A DNA stretch of 64,000 nucleotides from Pseudomonas gingeri (GCF_013385425.1 NZ_JACAQA010000031.1:38086-102085); one strand, 5' to 3'. Counted from the stretch's first letter, positions 34,469 to 43,759 are shown. Notes: generated by a model from the letters alone, not told the origin. Program-made: numbers and translations.

Positions 34469-35398
34469 ATGGATTTCAAGCAACTGCGTTATTTCGTCGC
34501 GGTGTATGAAGAAGGCCATGTCGGCCGGGCCGCCGAACGCCTGTCGATCTCGCAACCGGCCCTGTCGCAGCAGATCCGCCAGCTCGAACACAACCTCGAT
34601 GTGGGCCTGTTCGAACGCAGCAGCAAGCGCCTGCTGCCGACCCTCGCCGCCCATACGCTCTACAACCACGCACTACCGCTGCTCGATGGTCTGCAACGGG
34701 CTCGGGACGACCTGCGCAACTTCCAGGGCCAGGCCCTGCGCACCCTGGCCATCGGCGTGCTGCAGACCGTGCACACCAGCCTGGTGCCGCAGATGCTGGA
34801 ACGGGTGCGCAAGGCCCAACCGCACCTGGTGGTGCAGATCTACGAATTGACCGGCATGGAGATCGAGCGACGCCTGCTCAATGGTTCGCTGGATATCGGC
34901 ATCAGCTATCTGCCGCCGCGCCAACCTGGCTTGCATGGGGTGCTGTTGTACGAAGATGAGCTGCAACTGGTGATCCCGAGCGATCATCCACTGCGCGAAT
35001 TCAAGAAGGTCTCCTTGAGCCAGGCCGCCGAACTGCCGATGTTGCTGCTCGGTGAGGAATTCCAGATCCGCCAGATCTGGCAGGGGCAACTGGCCAATCT
35101 GGGGCGACGCCCTCAGGTCCAGGCCGAGCTGAACAATATGGCCGGCATCCTCGACAGCCTGCCACACACACGATTGGCAACGGTGCTGCCGGGCCGCTCA
35201 CGGCATGAGCATGACGACGACCTGTTGCTGTGGAAGCCGCTGACCGAACCGCGGGTGGCCTTGAAAGTCGGGCTGGTATGTCGCGATGTGCAGCGCCAGC
35301 AGGCAACACTGGAGTTGTTGCGCAACTTGCTCGAAGACGTGATGGTGACGAACCGCCCGGGCGGGCATCCGCCGCCAGTACGAGAAGGGCTGAACTGA
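34469..35398 (+). CDS. LysR family transcriptional regulator
   Basis: A 309-residue LysR regulator: N-terminal wHTH MDFKQLRYFVAVYEEG...RLSISQPALSQQIRQLE and a C-terminal effector domain resembling CynR/CbbR types. It is divergent from the MOSC-aminotransferase pair across a 101-base spacer, so those genes are its likely targets. A strong terminator follows. Confidence 0.9.
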   Translation: MDFKQLRYFVAVYEEGHVGRAAERLSISQPALSQQIRQLEHNLDVGLFERSSKRLLPTLAAHTLYNHALPLLDGLQRARDDLRNFQGQALRTLAIGVLQTVHTSLVPQMLERVRKAQPHLVVQIYELTGMEIERRLLNGSLDIGISYLPPRQPGLHGVLLYEDELQLVIPSDHPLREFKKVSLSQAAELPMLLLGEEFQIRQIWQGQLANLGRRPQVQAELNNMAGILDSLPHTRLATVLPGRSRHEHDDDLLLWKPLTEPRVALKVGLVCRDVQRQQATLELLRNLLEDVMVTNRPGGHPPPVREGLN

Positions 35399-35422
35399 CC
35401 GCTACTTTTTCGCGGGCAAAAG

Positions 35423-35446
35423 AAAACCCCGCCTAAGCGGGGTTTT
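35423..35446. terminator. Terminator after the LysR gene
   Basis: AAAACCCCGC / GCGGGGTTTT with a CTAA-type loop, 25 bases past the LysR stop. Symmetric, so it could serve both strands. Confidence 0.88.
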
Positions 35447-35596
35447 GCAGACTGTTTCCCTGACATCCCTTTCACTCCGCCGTCCTGGCAGAATCCTACG
35501 TGTCCCTGTTGTTGCTTTTGAGCTTCCTGCTCGACGTCCTTGTTGCAAAGATTATCGCTGGATCCAATTTGGCGATAGGGGCAAAAAGCAGCGCGT

Positions 35597-35618
35597 TATG
35601 TAAGTAAATGCTTACATA
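35597..35618. repeat. Inverted repeat TATGTAAG/CTTACATA
   Basis: An 8-base perfect inverted repeat with a TAAATG loop, 13 bases past the stop of the acyl-CoA dehydrogenase gene. AT-rich for a terminator; it could also be a protein-binding site. Confidence 0.5.
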
Positions 35619-35630
35619 GCATCCGAAGAA

Positions 35631-37409
35631 TCAAAATTGCTCGGCATCCAGTAGGAACAACGACTCGCTCCCGGCTTTCACCGAGGCTGTCAGCGAGTGA
35701 ATACGCGGCAACAGACGTGCGAAATAGAACCGCGCGGTGCCCATTTTGCTCGCGTAGAACGTCTCCTGACTCTCCTTGCCCAACGCCGCCTTGGCCATCA
35801 GTGCCCACATGTAGGCATAGGTGGTGTAACCGAAGGCTTGCAGGTATTCGACAGATGCCGCACCGATCTCGTCTGGATTGGTCTTGGCGCGCTCCAGGAC
35901 CCAGGCGGTCAGGTCATCGAGGTTATCCAGCGCGGCGCCCAGCGGCTGGGTGAACTCGGCCAGCCCGGCGTCGGCGGTCTGGATGAAATGGCGAATCTCT
36001 TCGGCGAACAACTTGTAATAGGCGCCGCCGTTGCCGACGATCTTGCGCCCCACCAGGTCCAGGGCCTGGATGCCGTTGGTGCCTTCGTAGATCTGGGTGA
36101 TGCGCACATCGCGCACCAACTGCTCCTGTCCCCACTCGCGGATATAGCCGTGGCCGCCGAACACCTGCTGGCCGTGCACGGTGGTTTCCAGGCCGAGGTC
36201 GGTGAGGAAGGCCTTGGCCACTGGGGTCAGCAAGGCCACCAGGCCATCCGCGCGTTCGCGGGTGGTAGCGTCTTCGCTGAACTTGGCGGTGTCCAACTGC
36301 ATCGCCACATAGGTGGAAAATGCCCGGCCACCCTCGTTCGACGCTTTCATGGTCAACAGCATGCGCCGTACATCGGGGTGCACGATGATCGGGTCGGCCA
36401 CCTTGTCCTTGGCCTTTGGCCCGGTCGGCGAACGGCTTTGCAGGCGATCACGGGCGTACTCGACCGCGTTCTGGTACGAGCGCTCGCCCGATGCCAGGCC
36501 CTGGATGCCCACCCCCAGGCGCTCGTAGTTCATCATGGTGAACATCGCCGCGAGGCCCTTGTTCGGCTCGCCGATCAGGTAACCCACGGCTTCGTCGAAG
36601 TTCATCACGCAGGTCGCGGACGCCTGGATACCCATCTTGTGTTCGATGGAACCACAGCTCACCGGGTTGCGGGCGCCGAGGCTGCCGTCGGCATTGACCA
36701 TGAACTTCGGTACCAGGAACAGCGAGATGCCCTTGGGACCGGCCGGGGCGTCCGGCAGCTTGGCCAGCACCAGGTGAATGATGTTCTCGGTCAGGTCGTG
36801 TTCGCCGCCGGTGATAAAGATCTTGGTGCCGCTGACCTTGTAGGAGCCGTCCGCCTGGGGCTCGGCCTTGGTGCGGATAATCCCCAGGTCGGTGCCGGCG
36901 TGGGGTTCGGTCAGGCACATGGAGCCGGCCCAGACACCCGAATACATGTTCGGCAGGTAAGTGGCTTTCAGCTCTTCGCTGGCGTGGGTGTTGATCGAGA
37001 CACAGGCACCGGCCGTCAGCATCGGGTACAGGCCGAAGGCGAGGCTGGAGGAGTTGATCATTTCTTCGACCTGGGCCGACACCGCCTTGGGCATGCCCAT
37101 GCCGCCGAAGGCCGGATCACCGCCGACGCCGACCCAACCGCCTTCGGCGTAGGTCTGGTAGGCCTGGGGGAAACCGGCGGGCGTGAACACCGCGCCGTTG
37201 TCCCAACGGCAGCCTTCCTCATCGCCGCCACGGCTCAGGGGCGCGATGCTCTTGGCGGTGACCTTGCCGGCCTCTTCGAGAATCGCTTCGACGGTTTCGG
37301 CGTCGACGGTCTCGGCCAGGGCAGGTAGTTGAGCCCAGAGTTTCGCGACCTCGAACACTTCATTGAGGACGAAGCGCATATCGCGCAGGGGCGCTTTGTA
37401 GTCAGCCAT
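35631..37409 (-). CDS. Acyl-CoA dehydrogenase (FadE2/PA0508-like)
   Basis: A 592-residue FAD enzyme of the large acyl-CoA dehydrogenase type carrying an extra C-terminal helical domain. Landmarks: MCLTEPHAGTDLG, SGTKIFITGGEHD, the KMGIQASATCVMNFD segment and YEGTNGIQALDLVGRK with the expected catalytic glutamate. It removes hydrogens at C2-C3 of acyl-CoA in beta-oxidation. By order it corresponds to P. aeruginosa PA0508 (FadE2), described for medium chains; substrate range here is inferred. Confidence 0.9.
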   Translation of the reverse strand: MADYKAPLRDMRFVLNEVFEVAKLWAQLPALAETVDAETVEAILEEAGKVTAKSIAPLSRGGDEEGCRWDNGAVFTPAGFPQAYQTYAEGGWVGVGGDPAFGGMGMPKAVSAQVEEMINSSSLAFGLYPMLTAGACVSINTHASEELKATYLPNMYSGVWAGSMCLTEPHAGTDLGIIRTKAEPQADGSYKVSGTKIFITGGEHDLTENIIHLVLAKLPDAPAGPKGISLFLVPKFMVNADGSLGARNPVSCGSIEHKMGIQASATCVMNFDEAVGYLIGEPNKGLAAMFTMMNYERLGVGIQGLASGERSYQNAVEYARDRLQSRSPTGPKAKDKVADPIIVHPDVRRMLLTMKASNEGGRAFSTYVAMQLDTAKFSEDATTRERADGLVALLTPVAKAFLTDLGLETTVHGQQVFGGHGYIREWGQEQLVRDVRITQIYEGTNGIQALDLVGRKIVGNGGAYYKLFAEEIRHFIQTADAGLAEFTQPLGAALDNLDDLTAWVLERAKTNPDEIGAASVEYLQAFGYTTYAYMWALMAKAALGKESQETFYASKMGTARFYFARLLPRIHSLTASVKAGSESLFLLDAEQF

Positions 37410-37506
37410 GGCAAACCTCGCAGGATCTAAACGATAGGCCCCGGATGGGGCCGATTTTCTATGGCTCGAGTTTACCCTAACAACTTTTACGACACATAGG
37501 GTCTAT

Positions 37507-37536
37507 GCGTGACTTTTTTGTTATTTTTAGTCACGC
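37507..37536. promoter_or_regulatory. Inverted repeat GCGTGACT/AGTCACGC upstream of the fadE2-like gene
   Basis: Perfect 8-base arms with a 14-base T-rich spacer, about 100 bases before the start of the minus-strand gene. A candidate operator; no regulator assigned. Confidence 0.4.
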
Positions 37537-37570
37537 GCATATCCGAGACATGAGGTGTCTGTTCTGACGC

Positions 37571-37662
37571 CTTCGCGGGCAAGCCCTGCTCCTACAGTTT
37601 TTCGGTGGGCACGATATCTGCGCACAACACAAAACCTGTAGGAGCAGGGCTTGCCCGCGAAG
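37571..37662. repeat. Inverted REP-like pair
   Basis: CTTCGCGGGCAAGCCCTGCTCCTACAG and CTGTAGGAGCAGGGCTTGCCCGCGAAG, perfect 27-base complements separated by 38 bases, between two acyl-CoA dehydrogenase genes. Only the CTTCGCGGGCAAGCC ends need be compared to see the match. Confidence 0.9.
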
Positions 37663-37708
37663 AGGCCCTCAAGAGCACCCACACGCCTTCAGGCGTACTC
37701 GAAGGCGG

Positions 37709-39505
37709 CTACAGCGCAAACAACTCCGCCGGCAAACGCATCAAACACTCACTCCCCGCCTCCACCGCCGCCCGATGGGCAGTCGTGCGCGGCAGCAGCC
37801 GCTTGAAGTAGAACTCGCAGGTTGCCAGCTTGCCCTGGCAATACTCGGCATCGCCGCTCCCCTCATCCAACTGGGCCTGGGCCACCAGCGCCATGCGCAG
37901 CCAGAGGTAAGCAAGAATGATGTAGCCGCTGTACATCAGATAATCCAACGCCGCCGCCCCCACTTCATCCGGGTTCTTCATCGCCGCCATCCCGACCTGA
38001 GTCGTCAGCTCACCCCACTGCTGGTTCAACTCCCCCAGCTGCGCCACATACCCCTTGAGCTGCGGATGCCCGGCATTCGCCAGACAGAACCGGTGCACGA
38101 TCCTGGTAAAGCCGCGCAGCAACTTACCCTGGCTGCCAAGCACCTTGCGCCCCAGCAGATCCAGCGCCTGAATCCCGTTGGTACCCTCATAGATCGGCGC
38201 AATCCGACAATCACGAACCAACTGCTCCATGCCCCACTCACGAATAAAGCCGTGGCCACCAAACACCTGCATCCCATGGTTGGTCACCTCAAGACCGGTC
38301 TCGGTCATAAAGGCCTTGCAGATCGGGGTCAGGAAGGCCAGCAGGTCCTCGGCCTCCTGGCGCTGGGTCGCATCGCTACCCAGATGGGCAACATCCAGCC
38401 ACTGTGCGGTGAAGTAGGTCAGCGCCCGGTTGCCTTCGTTGAAAGCCTTCATGGTCAGCAGCATGCGCCGCACATCGGGATGGACGATGATCGGGTCGGC
38501 GGCCTTGTCCGGTGCCTTGGGACCGGTGAGCGAACGCATCTGCAGTCGATCGTTGGCGTACCGGACCGCGCCCTGGAAACTGCTCTCGCCCAGGCACAGG
38601 CCCTGCATCCCGGTGCCGAGCCGGGCATGGTTCATCATGGTGAACATGCAGTTCAGGCCCTTGTTGGCCTCGCCGATCAGATAGCCCTTGGCATCATCGA
38701 AGTTCAGCACGCAGGTCGCGGAAGCCTTGATCCCCATCTTGTGCTCGATGGAGCCGCATTGCACACCATTGCGCTCGCCCGCATCACCGGCGGCATTGAC
38801 CAGGAACTTGGGCACGATAAACAGGGAAATGCCCTTGGTCCCCGCCGGCGCGTCCGGCAGCTTGGCCAGCACCAGATGCACGATGTTCTCGCTCATATCG
38901 TGCTCGCCGGCGGAGATGAAGATCTTGCTGCCGCTGATGGCATAACTGCCGTCGGCCTGGGGCACGGCGCGGGTCTTGATAAGCCCCAGGTCAGTGCCGC
39001 AATGGGCCTCGGTCAGGCACATGGTGCCGGTCCAGCGACCCTCGGTCAGTTTGCTCAGGTAGGTGTTTTTCTGTTCCTCGGTGCCGTGGGCATGGATCGC
39101 CGACATGGCGCCGTGGGTCAGGCCCGGGTACATGCCCCAGGAAGTATTGCTGGAGCCGATCATCTCGCTGATCACCAACCCCAGGGACAACGGCAGGCCT
39201 TGCCCGCCATAGGCCGGGTCCGCCGCCAGGCCATGCCAGCCGCCTTCGACATACTGGGCAAAGGCCTGCTTGAAGCCCTTGGGCGTGGTCACCACGCCGT
39301 TGTCGAAATGGCAGCCTTCTTCATCCCCGGAGCGGTTCAGCGGCGACAGCACCTGCTCGCAGAACTTCGCACCCTCTTCGAGGATCGCGCCGACCATATC
39401 GGGGCTGGCATCGTTGGCGCCGAGGGCGAGGTAGTGGGCGTGGAAATCGAAAACGTGGTCGATCAGAAAGCGCATATCCCGTAGCGGGGCTTTGTACTCA
39501 GGCAT
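37709..39505 (-). CDS. Acyl-CoA dehydrogenase (PA0507-like)
   Basis: A 598-residue paralogue with the same architecture: MCLTEAHCGTDLG, SGSKIFISAGEHD, KMGIKASATCVLNFD and YEGTNGIQALDLLGRK. The ATG at 39505 is preferred over the one at 39511 because GGAG lies eight bases upstream of the former and abuts the latter. By position it is the PA0507 counterpart. Separate transcription from its neighbours is suggested by the repeat pair downstream. Confidence 0.88.
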   Translation of the reverse strand: MPEYKAPLRDMRFLIDHVFDFHAHYLALGANDASPDMVGAILEEGAKFCEQVLSPLNRSGDEEGCHFDNGVVTTPKGFKQAFAQYVEGGWHGLAADPAYGGQGLPLSLGLVISEMIGSSNTSWGMYPGLTHGAMSAIHAHGTEEQKNTYLSKLTEGRWTGTMCLTEAHCGTDLGLIKTRAVPQADGSYAISGSKIFISAGEHDMSENIVHLVLAKLPDAPAGTKGISLFIVPKFLVNAAGDAGERNGVQCGSIEHKMGIKASATCVLNFDDAKGYLIGEANKGLNCMFTMMNHARLGTGMQGLCLGESSFQGAVRYANDRLQMRSLTGPKAPDKAADPIIVHPDVRRMLLTMKAFNEGNRALTYFTAQWLDVAHLGSDATQRQEAEDLLAFLTPICKAFMTETGLEVTNHGMQVFGGHGFIREWGMEQLVRDCRIAPIYEGTNGIQALDLLGRKVLGSQGKLLRGFTRIVHRFCLANAGHPQLKGYVAQLGELNQQWGELTTQVGMAAMKNPDEVGAAALDYLMYSGYIILAYLWLRMALVAQAQLDEGSGDAEYCQGKLATCEFYFKRLLPRTTAHRAAVEAGSECLMRLPAELFAL

Positions 39506-39594
39506 GGTCATTTCTCCGGCAGCAGATACCCCAACCTACTGCCCTGCCCGCCCCCGGACAATCACCGTCCAACCGCTGAATGCTCCACCATCAC

Positions 39595-40923
39595 TCAGCC
39601 GACAGCTTCTCCCGTGCGAACCGCACCGCGCCGACTTTGCCCCGCCGCGACCACACAGTTACGCCCCGCCCCCTTGGCGGCATAGAGCGCCTGGTCGGCG
39701 GACTTGAGCACTTCTTCCGGGGTGCGCTGCTCCGGCTGACGCTCGGCGACCCCAATACTCACAGTCACCGAGACACTGGTCGCCCCACTGCCGGCCCGGC
39801 GTTGACGACCTTGCTGGTCGTCCTGGGGACGATTGTCCTGGTTGCGCAACTGGATATGGTAGTTGGCGATCACTTCACGAATGACCTCCAGGTGCGGCAT
39901 GCACTCTTCCAGCGTCTTGCCGGCAAACACCACCGCGAACTCTTCACCGCCATAGCGATAGGCACGACCGCCACCGCTGACCTTCGCCAGCTTGCTCGCC
40001 ACCAGGCGCAACACCTGGTCGCCGACGTCGTGACCGTGGGTGTCGTTGAATTTCTTGAAGTGGTCGACGTCGGTCATCGCCAGCACATAGTTGCGCCCCA
40101 GGCGCTGCATGCGTTCGTTCAACGCGCGGCGTCCCGGCAGGCCGGTGAGCTCGTCGCGGAAGGCCATCTGATAAGCCTCATGGGCCACCGCCGCGGCAAT
40201 CATCAACATCACCTGGCTGCACATGATATTCAGGGTGAACGGCAGGATGAAGGTCTTGGGCAACATCCAGAACAACCCCAGCAGCCCGGTCAGTTGCGCC
40301 GCGTGCAGCGGTCGCGGGTGGCGCCAGTACTGGACCGTGAGCAACAGGAAGGACGCGAAGAACACCGGATAGGACAGCTGGATCAGGCTCATCCAGTCCC
40401 CGTGCAGCGCCGGCCAACGGATTTCCGCCAGCCAGTCGAGCAAGGTCTGCGGATAACTCTGCTCCAGGCCCAATGCCACACTGCCCACCGCCAGCAGCAC
40501 GGCGAACCGCGCGACCATGTCCTGGAACAGGTGCGTGCGCTCCTCCCAGGCGGCGTAAACGCCAAACAGCAGGGGCAGCAGCAGGCAACAGAGGTGGAAG
40601 ACCACCGCGGCGTCCTCGCGGACCTTGCCGTGATCGCGGTAATAATCGGTCTGGGTGGAGAGCAGGAAATAGGCGATATACACCGTCACCATCAGGAACA
40701 GTTCGCGCTGACGTCGGTACACCGCGCAGTAGGACCCGCCCAGCAACAGCACCAGAGTCGGCAGCACATTGAACAGCGAGGTGAAGAAGACGTTGAGTTC
40801 CTTGACGTAGGCAGCCGCGAGCCCCGCAAGCAACAACAGGAGGGAGGGTAAAAAATGACCAGCATGGACAGTGGAAGAACGCGGCAAGGGTAAAGCTCCG
40901 ACCGGCAACGCAATAAATGGCAT
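39595..40923 (-). CDS. Membrane-bound diguanylate cyclase
   Basis: A 442-residue protein with about seven N-terminal membrane helices (MASE-like, residues about 20-240) and a C-terminal GGDEF domain: DELTGLPGRRALNERM, DVDHFKKFNDTHGHDVGD and the active-site RYGGEEF. No RxxD I-site is present before GGEEF, so product inhibition at that site is not expected. A Gln/Arg/Asp-rich insert (QDNRPQDDQQGRQRR) interrupts the late GGDEF domain. The start at 40923 is favoured; an in-frame ATG at 40980 is possible. It lies between two acyl-CoA dehydrogenase genes. Confidence 0.87.
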   Translation of the reverse strand: MPFIALPVGALPLPRSSTVHAGHFLPSLLLLLAGLAAAYVKELNVFFTSLFNVLPTLVLLLGGSYCAVYRRQRELFLMVTVYIAYFLLSTQTDYYRDHGKVREDAAVVFHLCCLLLPLLFGVYAAWEERTHLFQDMVARFAVLLAVGSVALGLEQSYPQTLLDWLAEIRWPALHGDWMSLIQLSYPVFFASFLLLTVQYWRHPRPLHAAQLTGLLGLFWMLPKTFILPFTLNIMCSQVMLMIAAAVAHEAYQMAFRDELTGLPGRRALNERMQRLGRNYVLAMTDVDHFKKFNDTHGHDVGDQVLRLVASKLAKVSGGGRAYRYGGEEFAVVFAGKTLEECMPHLEVIREVIANYHIQLRNQDNRPQDDQQGRQRRAGSGATSVSVTVSIGVAERQPEQRTPEEVLKSADQALYAAKGAGRNCVVAAGQSRRGAVRTGEAVG

Positions 40924-41060
40924 TGTGCCTGTATTGTAAAACCTAAGGTACGGCAATGTGACATCAGTCACAAATGCCATCTCTTTAACGGCAGCGCGGC
41001 GATTCTTCTTAGCGATTTAGTCAGGAATTTTTTCTCCGCCCGTCGCCAAGGGCCACACGC

Positions 41061-41098
41061 AAAAAAGCCGCTTCCCCCGAAGGCGAAGCGGCTTTTGC
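41061..41098 (-). terminator. Terminator of the first acyl-CoA dehydrogenase gene
   Basis: On the minus strand AAAAGCCGCTTC...GAAGCGGCTTTTTTG, an 8-base GC-rich stem with a run of T, 18 bases past the stop of the 41116-42921 gene. Confidence 0.88.
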
Positions 41099-41115
41099 AG
41101 AACGCTCAGTGAGGC

Positions 41116-42921
41116 TTAGTAGCCCAGGCTGAAGTTCTCTTCTTTCATGTCCATCAGGTTGTTCGCGCCCGACAGCATGGTTGCCACGTGAGTGCGGGTA
41201 CGCGGCAGGATGCGCTGGAAGTAGAAACGCGCGGTCTGCAGCTTGGCGGTGTAGAAGCCTTCCTCGCTGGTACCGGCAGCCAGTTTCTCGGCAGCCAGGC
41301 GCGCCATGTCGGCCCAGAAGTAAGCCAGGCAGGCATAACCGGAGTACATCAGGTAGTCCACCGAAGCGGCACCGACTTCTTCACGGTCCTTCATCGCGGC
41401 CATGCCGACTTTCATCGTCAGCTCGCCCCATTCCTTGTTGATGGCCGCCAACGGCGCGACAAACTCGCTGACCGCTTCGTTGCCTTCGTTGGCCTGGCAG
41501 AACTTGTGGACGATCTTGGTGAAGCCCTTCAGCGCTTCGCCCTGGGTCATCAGCACCTTGCGACCCAGCAGGTCGAGGGCCTGGATACCGGTGGTGCCTT
41601 CGTACAGCATGGAGATGCGGCTGTCGCGAACGTTCTGCTCCATGCCCCACTCGGCGATAAAGCCGTGGCCGCCGTAGATCTGCACGCCATGGTTGGCGGC
41701 TTCGAAGCCGACTTCGGTCATGAACGCCTTGGCGATCGGGGTCATGAAGGCCAGCAGTGCGTCGGCTTTCTTCTTCTCTTCTTCATCCTGGCCGTACTTG
41801 ACGATGTCGACCTGCTTGGCAGTGAAGTAGACCATTGCCCGGTTGCCTTCGGCGAAGGCCTTCATGGTCAGCAGCATGCGACGCACGTCAGGGTGCACGA
41901 TGATCGGGTCGGCGGCCTTGTCCGGCGCTTTCGGGCCCGTCAGGGAACGCATCTGCAGACGCTCGCGCGCATATTTCAGGCCACCCTGGAAACCGATCTC
42001 GGCGTGGGCCAGGCCTTGCAGCGCGGTCCCCAGGCGAGCGGTGTTCATGAAGGTGAACATGCAGTTCAGGCCCTTGTTCGGCGGGCCGATCAGGAAACCG
42101 GTGGCCGCGTCGAAGTTCATCACGCAGGTGGCGTTGCCGTGGATGCCCATCTTGTGTTCGAGGGAACCGCAGGAAACGGCATTGCGCTCACCGACGCTAC
42201 CGTCGGTGTTCGGCAGGAACTTGGGCACGATGAACAGCGAAATACCCTTGGTGCCGGCCGGTGCATCCGGCAGGCGGGCCAGGACGATATGGACGATGTT
42301 GTCGGCCATGTCGTGCTCACCGGCCGAGATGAAGATCTTGGTGCCGCTGACCTTGTAGGAACCGTCGGCCTGAGGCTCGGCCTTGGTCCGCAGCATGCCC
42401 AGGTCGGTCCCGCAGTGCGGTTCGGTCAGGCACATGGTGCCGGTCCACTCGCCGGAGACCAGCTTGGTCAGGTAGGCCTCTTGCTGCTCAGGGGTACCGT
42501 GTTCGGAAATGGTGTTCATCGCGCCATGGGACAGGCCCGGGTACATGCCCCACGACCAGTTGGCTTCGCCGACCATTTCGCTGACCGCCAGGCCCAGGGA
42601 CTCCGGCAGGCCCTGGCCGCCGTGTTCGACGTCGTGGGCCAGGCTTGGCCAGCCGCCTTCGACGAACTGCTTGTAGGCTTCCTTGAAACCGGTGGGCGTC
42701 TTAACGCCGGACTCGCTCCAGGTGCAACCTTCGGTATCGCCGACCCGGTTCAACGGGGCCAGTACCTGCTCACAAAACTTGGCGCCTTCCTCGAGGATGG
42801 CGTCAACCATGTCCGGGGTAGCGTCCTGGCATGCCGGCAGGCTCTGATAGTGCGCTTCGTAACCGAGCAGCTCGTCACGGACGAAGCGAATATCACGCAA
42901 GGGGGCCTTGTAGTCAGGCAT
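41116..42921 (-). CDS. Acyl-CoA dehydrogenase (FadE1/PA0506-like)
   Basis: A 601-residue acyl-CoA dehydrogenase with MCLTEPHCGTDLGM, SGTKIFISAGEHD, KMGIHGNATCVMNFD and YEGTTGIQALDLLGRK. By order it matches P. aeruginosa PA0506 (FadE1), reported to act on long-chain substrates. Codon use is the most biased of the three paralogues, suggesting the highest expression. Two overlapping PsrA-type boxes lie 62 bases upstream of the start, consistent with induction by long-chain fatty acids. Confidence 0.9.
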   Translation of the reverse strand: MPDYKAPLRDIRFVRDELLGYEAHYQSLPACQDATPDMVDAILEEGAKFCEQVLAPLNRVGDTEGCTWSESGVKTPTGFKEAYKQFVEGGWPSLAHDVEHGGQGLPESLGLAVSEMVGEANWSWGMYPGLSHGAMNTISEHGTPEQQEAYLTKLVSGEWTGTMCLTEPHCGTDLGMLRTKAEPQADGSYKVSGTKIFISAGEHDMADNIVHIVLARLPDAPAGTKGISLFIVPKFLPNTDGSVGERNAVSCGSLEHKMGIHGNATCVMNFDAATGFLIGPPNKGLNCMFTFMNTARLGTALQGLAHAEIGFQGGLKYARERLQMRSLTGPKAPDKAADPIIVHPDVRRMLLTMKAFAEGNRAMVYFTAKQVDIVKYGQDEEEKKKADALLAFMTPIAKAFMTEVGFEAANHGVQIYGGHGFIAEWGMEQNVRDSRISMLYEGTTGIQALDLLGRKVLMTQGEALKGFTKIVHKFCQANEGNEAVSEFVAPLAAINKEWGELTMKVGMAAMKDREEVGAASVDYLMYSGYACLAYFWADMARLAAEKLAAGTSEEGFYTAKLQTARFYFQRILPRTRTHVATMLSGANNLMDMKEENFSLGY

Positions 42922-42982
42922 AGCGATAAACCTCTGCTGATGAATCCTGGAATGAGCGACCGCGTCGATTTGCCACGCCGGT

Positions 42983-43009
42983 CAAACGGTTGTTTGAAAC
43001 ATACGTTTG
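42983..43009 (-). promoter_or_regulatory. Two overlapping PsrA-type operators
   Basis: CAAAC-GGTT-GTTTG (42983-42996) and GAAAC-ATAC-GTTTG (42996-43009) each fit the published PsrA consensus (G/C)AAAC-N2-4-GTTT(G/C), sharing one base. They sit just upstream of the fadE1-like gene. PsrA is the TetR-family fatty-acid-responsive repressor of Pseudomonas beta-oxidation genes. Confidence 0.72.
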
Positions 43010-43192
43010 CGCTCAATTCTTGTCAAGTGTCGTTCATAGTCCATTCGTCATACATGGATGAAGGAGGCGCAGGAAAAGGCCGGCAGCCTTGAGCGGCAGC
43101 CAGGGGACACGTCATTAGAGAATAGTCGAGGGGGAGAATGGGTTATGCGAGGGAGCGACTAAAACCGAACATTTAAAAACGCAGCAAAACCC
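43010..43192. other. Intergenic region upstream of the fadE1-like gene
   Basis: Together with the flanking operator and repeat this makes a 393-base gap without a gene. Nothing recognisable is present beyond the PsrA-type boxes on one side and the repeat pair on the other. Confidence 0.5.
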
Positions 43193-43276
43193 TGTAGGAG
43201 CCGGCTTGCCGGCGATGAGGCCAGTAAGTCTTGCATCAACTTATCGGCCGCCATCGCTGGCAAGCCAGCTCCTACA
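43193..43276. repeat. Inverted REP-like pair
   Basis: TGTAGGAGCCGGCTTGCCGGCGAT facing ATCGCTGGCAAGCCAGCTCCTACA, 84 bp overall, downstream of the small gene at 43315. Confidence 0.87.
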
Positions 43277-43314
43277 CAGGATCGCGTTTCAATTCTGATG
43301 GAGAGGTGAAGCTA

Positions 43315-43608
43315 TCAAGCGTAGGTATCGATCAACGTACCGAGGGCCTGATCCGCGGCCTTCTCCACCTTGGCACCCGCTTCGACCTGAAGCTTGCCCT
43401 GGGTCATGTCCACCATGGTGCTCGACAGATCTTGCTGGCTGCGGTCCACCGACAGCAGCCGGTTGACCTGGGTATCGGACGATTGGCTCTTCAGCGAGCG
43501 TCCGTCTATGGTATCGGCGACTTGACTGGCCGACTGGTCAACGCGGTTCTGCCCGGACCGAATAGTACTCAGACCGGCATAAACAGCGGTATTTCCTGAG
43601 ATTTCCAT
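43315..43608 (-). CDS. Small conserved hypothetical protein (PA0505-like position)
   Basis: A 97-residue protein starting MEISGNTAVYAGLSTIRSGQNRVDQSA and ending KAADQALGTLIDTYA. No domain recognised; the N-terminus and the heptad-like pattern recall short flagellin/hook-type helical proteins, and homologues occur at the same place between bioD and fadE in other Pseudomonas. Function unknown. Confidence 0.7.
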   Translation of the reverse strand: MEISGNTAVYAGLSTIRSGQNRVDQSASQVADTIDGRSLKSQSSDTQVNRLLSVDRSQQDLSSTMVDMTQGKLQVEAGAKVEKAADQALGTLIDTYA

Positions 43609-43759
43609 GGGCAGACTCGACTGAAAACGGGATCGACAGCCTGCATTTAAGCAGACCTGTCAAAGAAACACCCGTCAAAAACAATAATGGCAGATTGCCT
43701 GTTGATAGGCAGAATCTTAGGAAAGCCTCAACCAACCCGCAAACACCGCAGCCCGGGGT

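Noticed and set aside
39580..40851. 423-codon plus-strand frame opposite the diguanylate cyclase
   Set aside because: His/Gln/Arg-rich shadow of the GGDEF and membrane helices; no family match.
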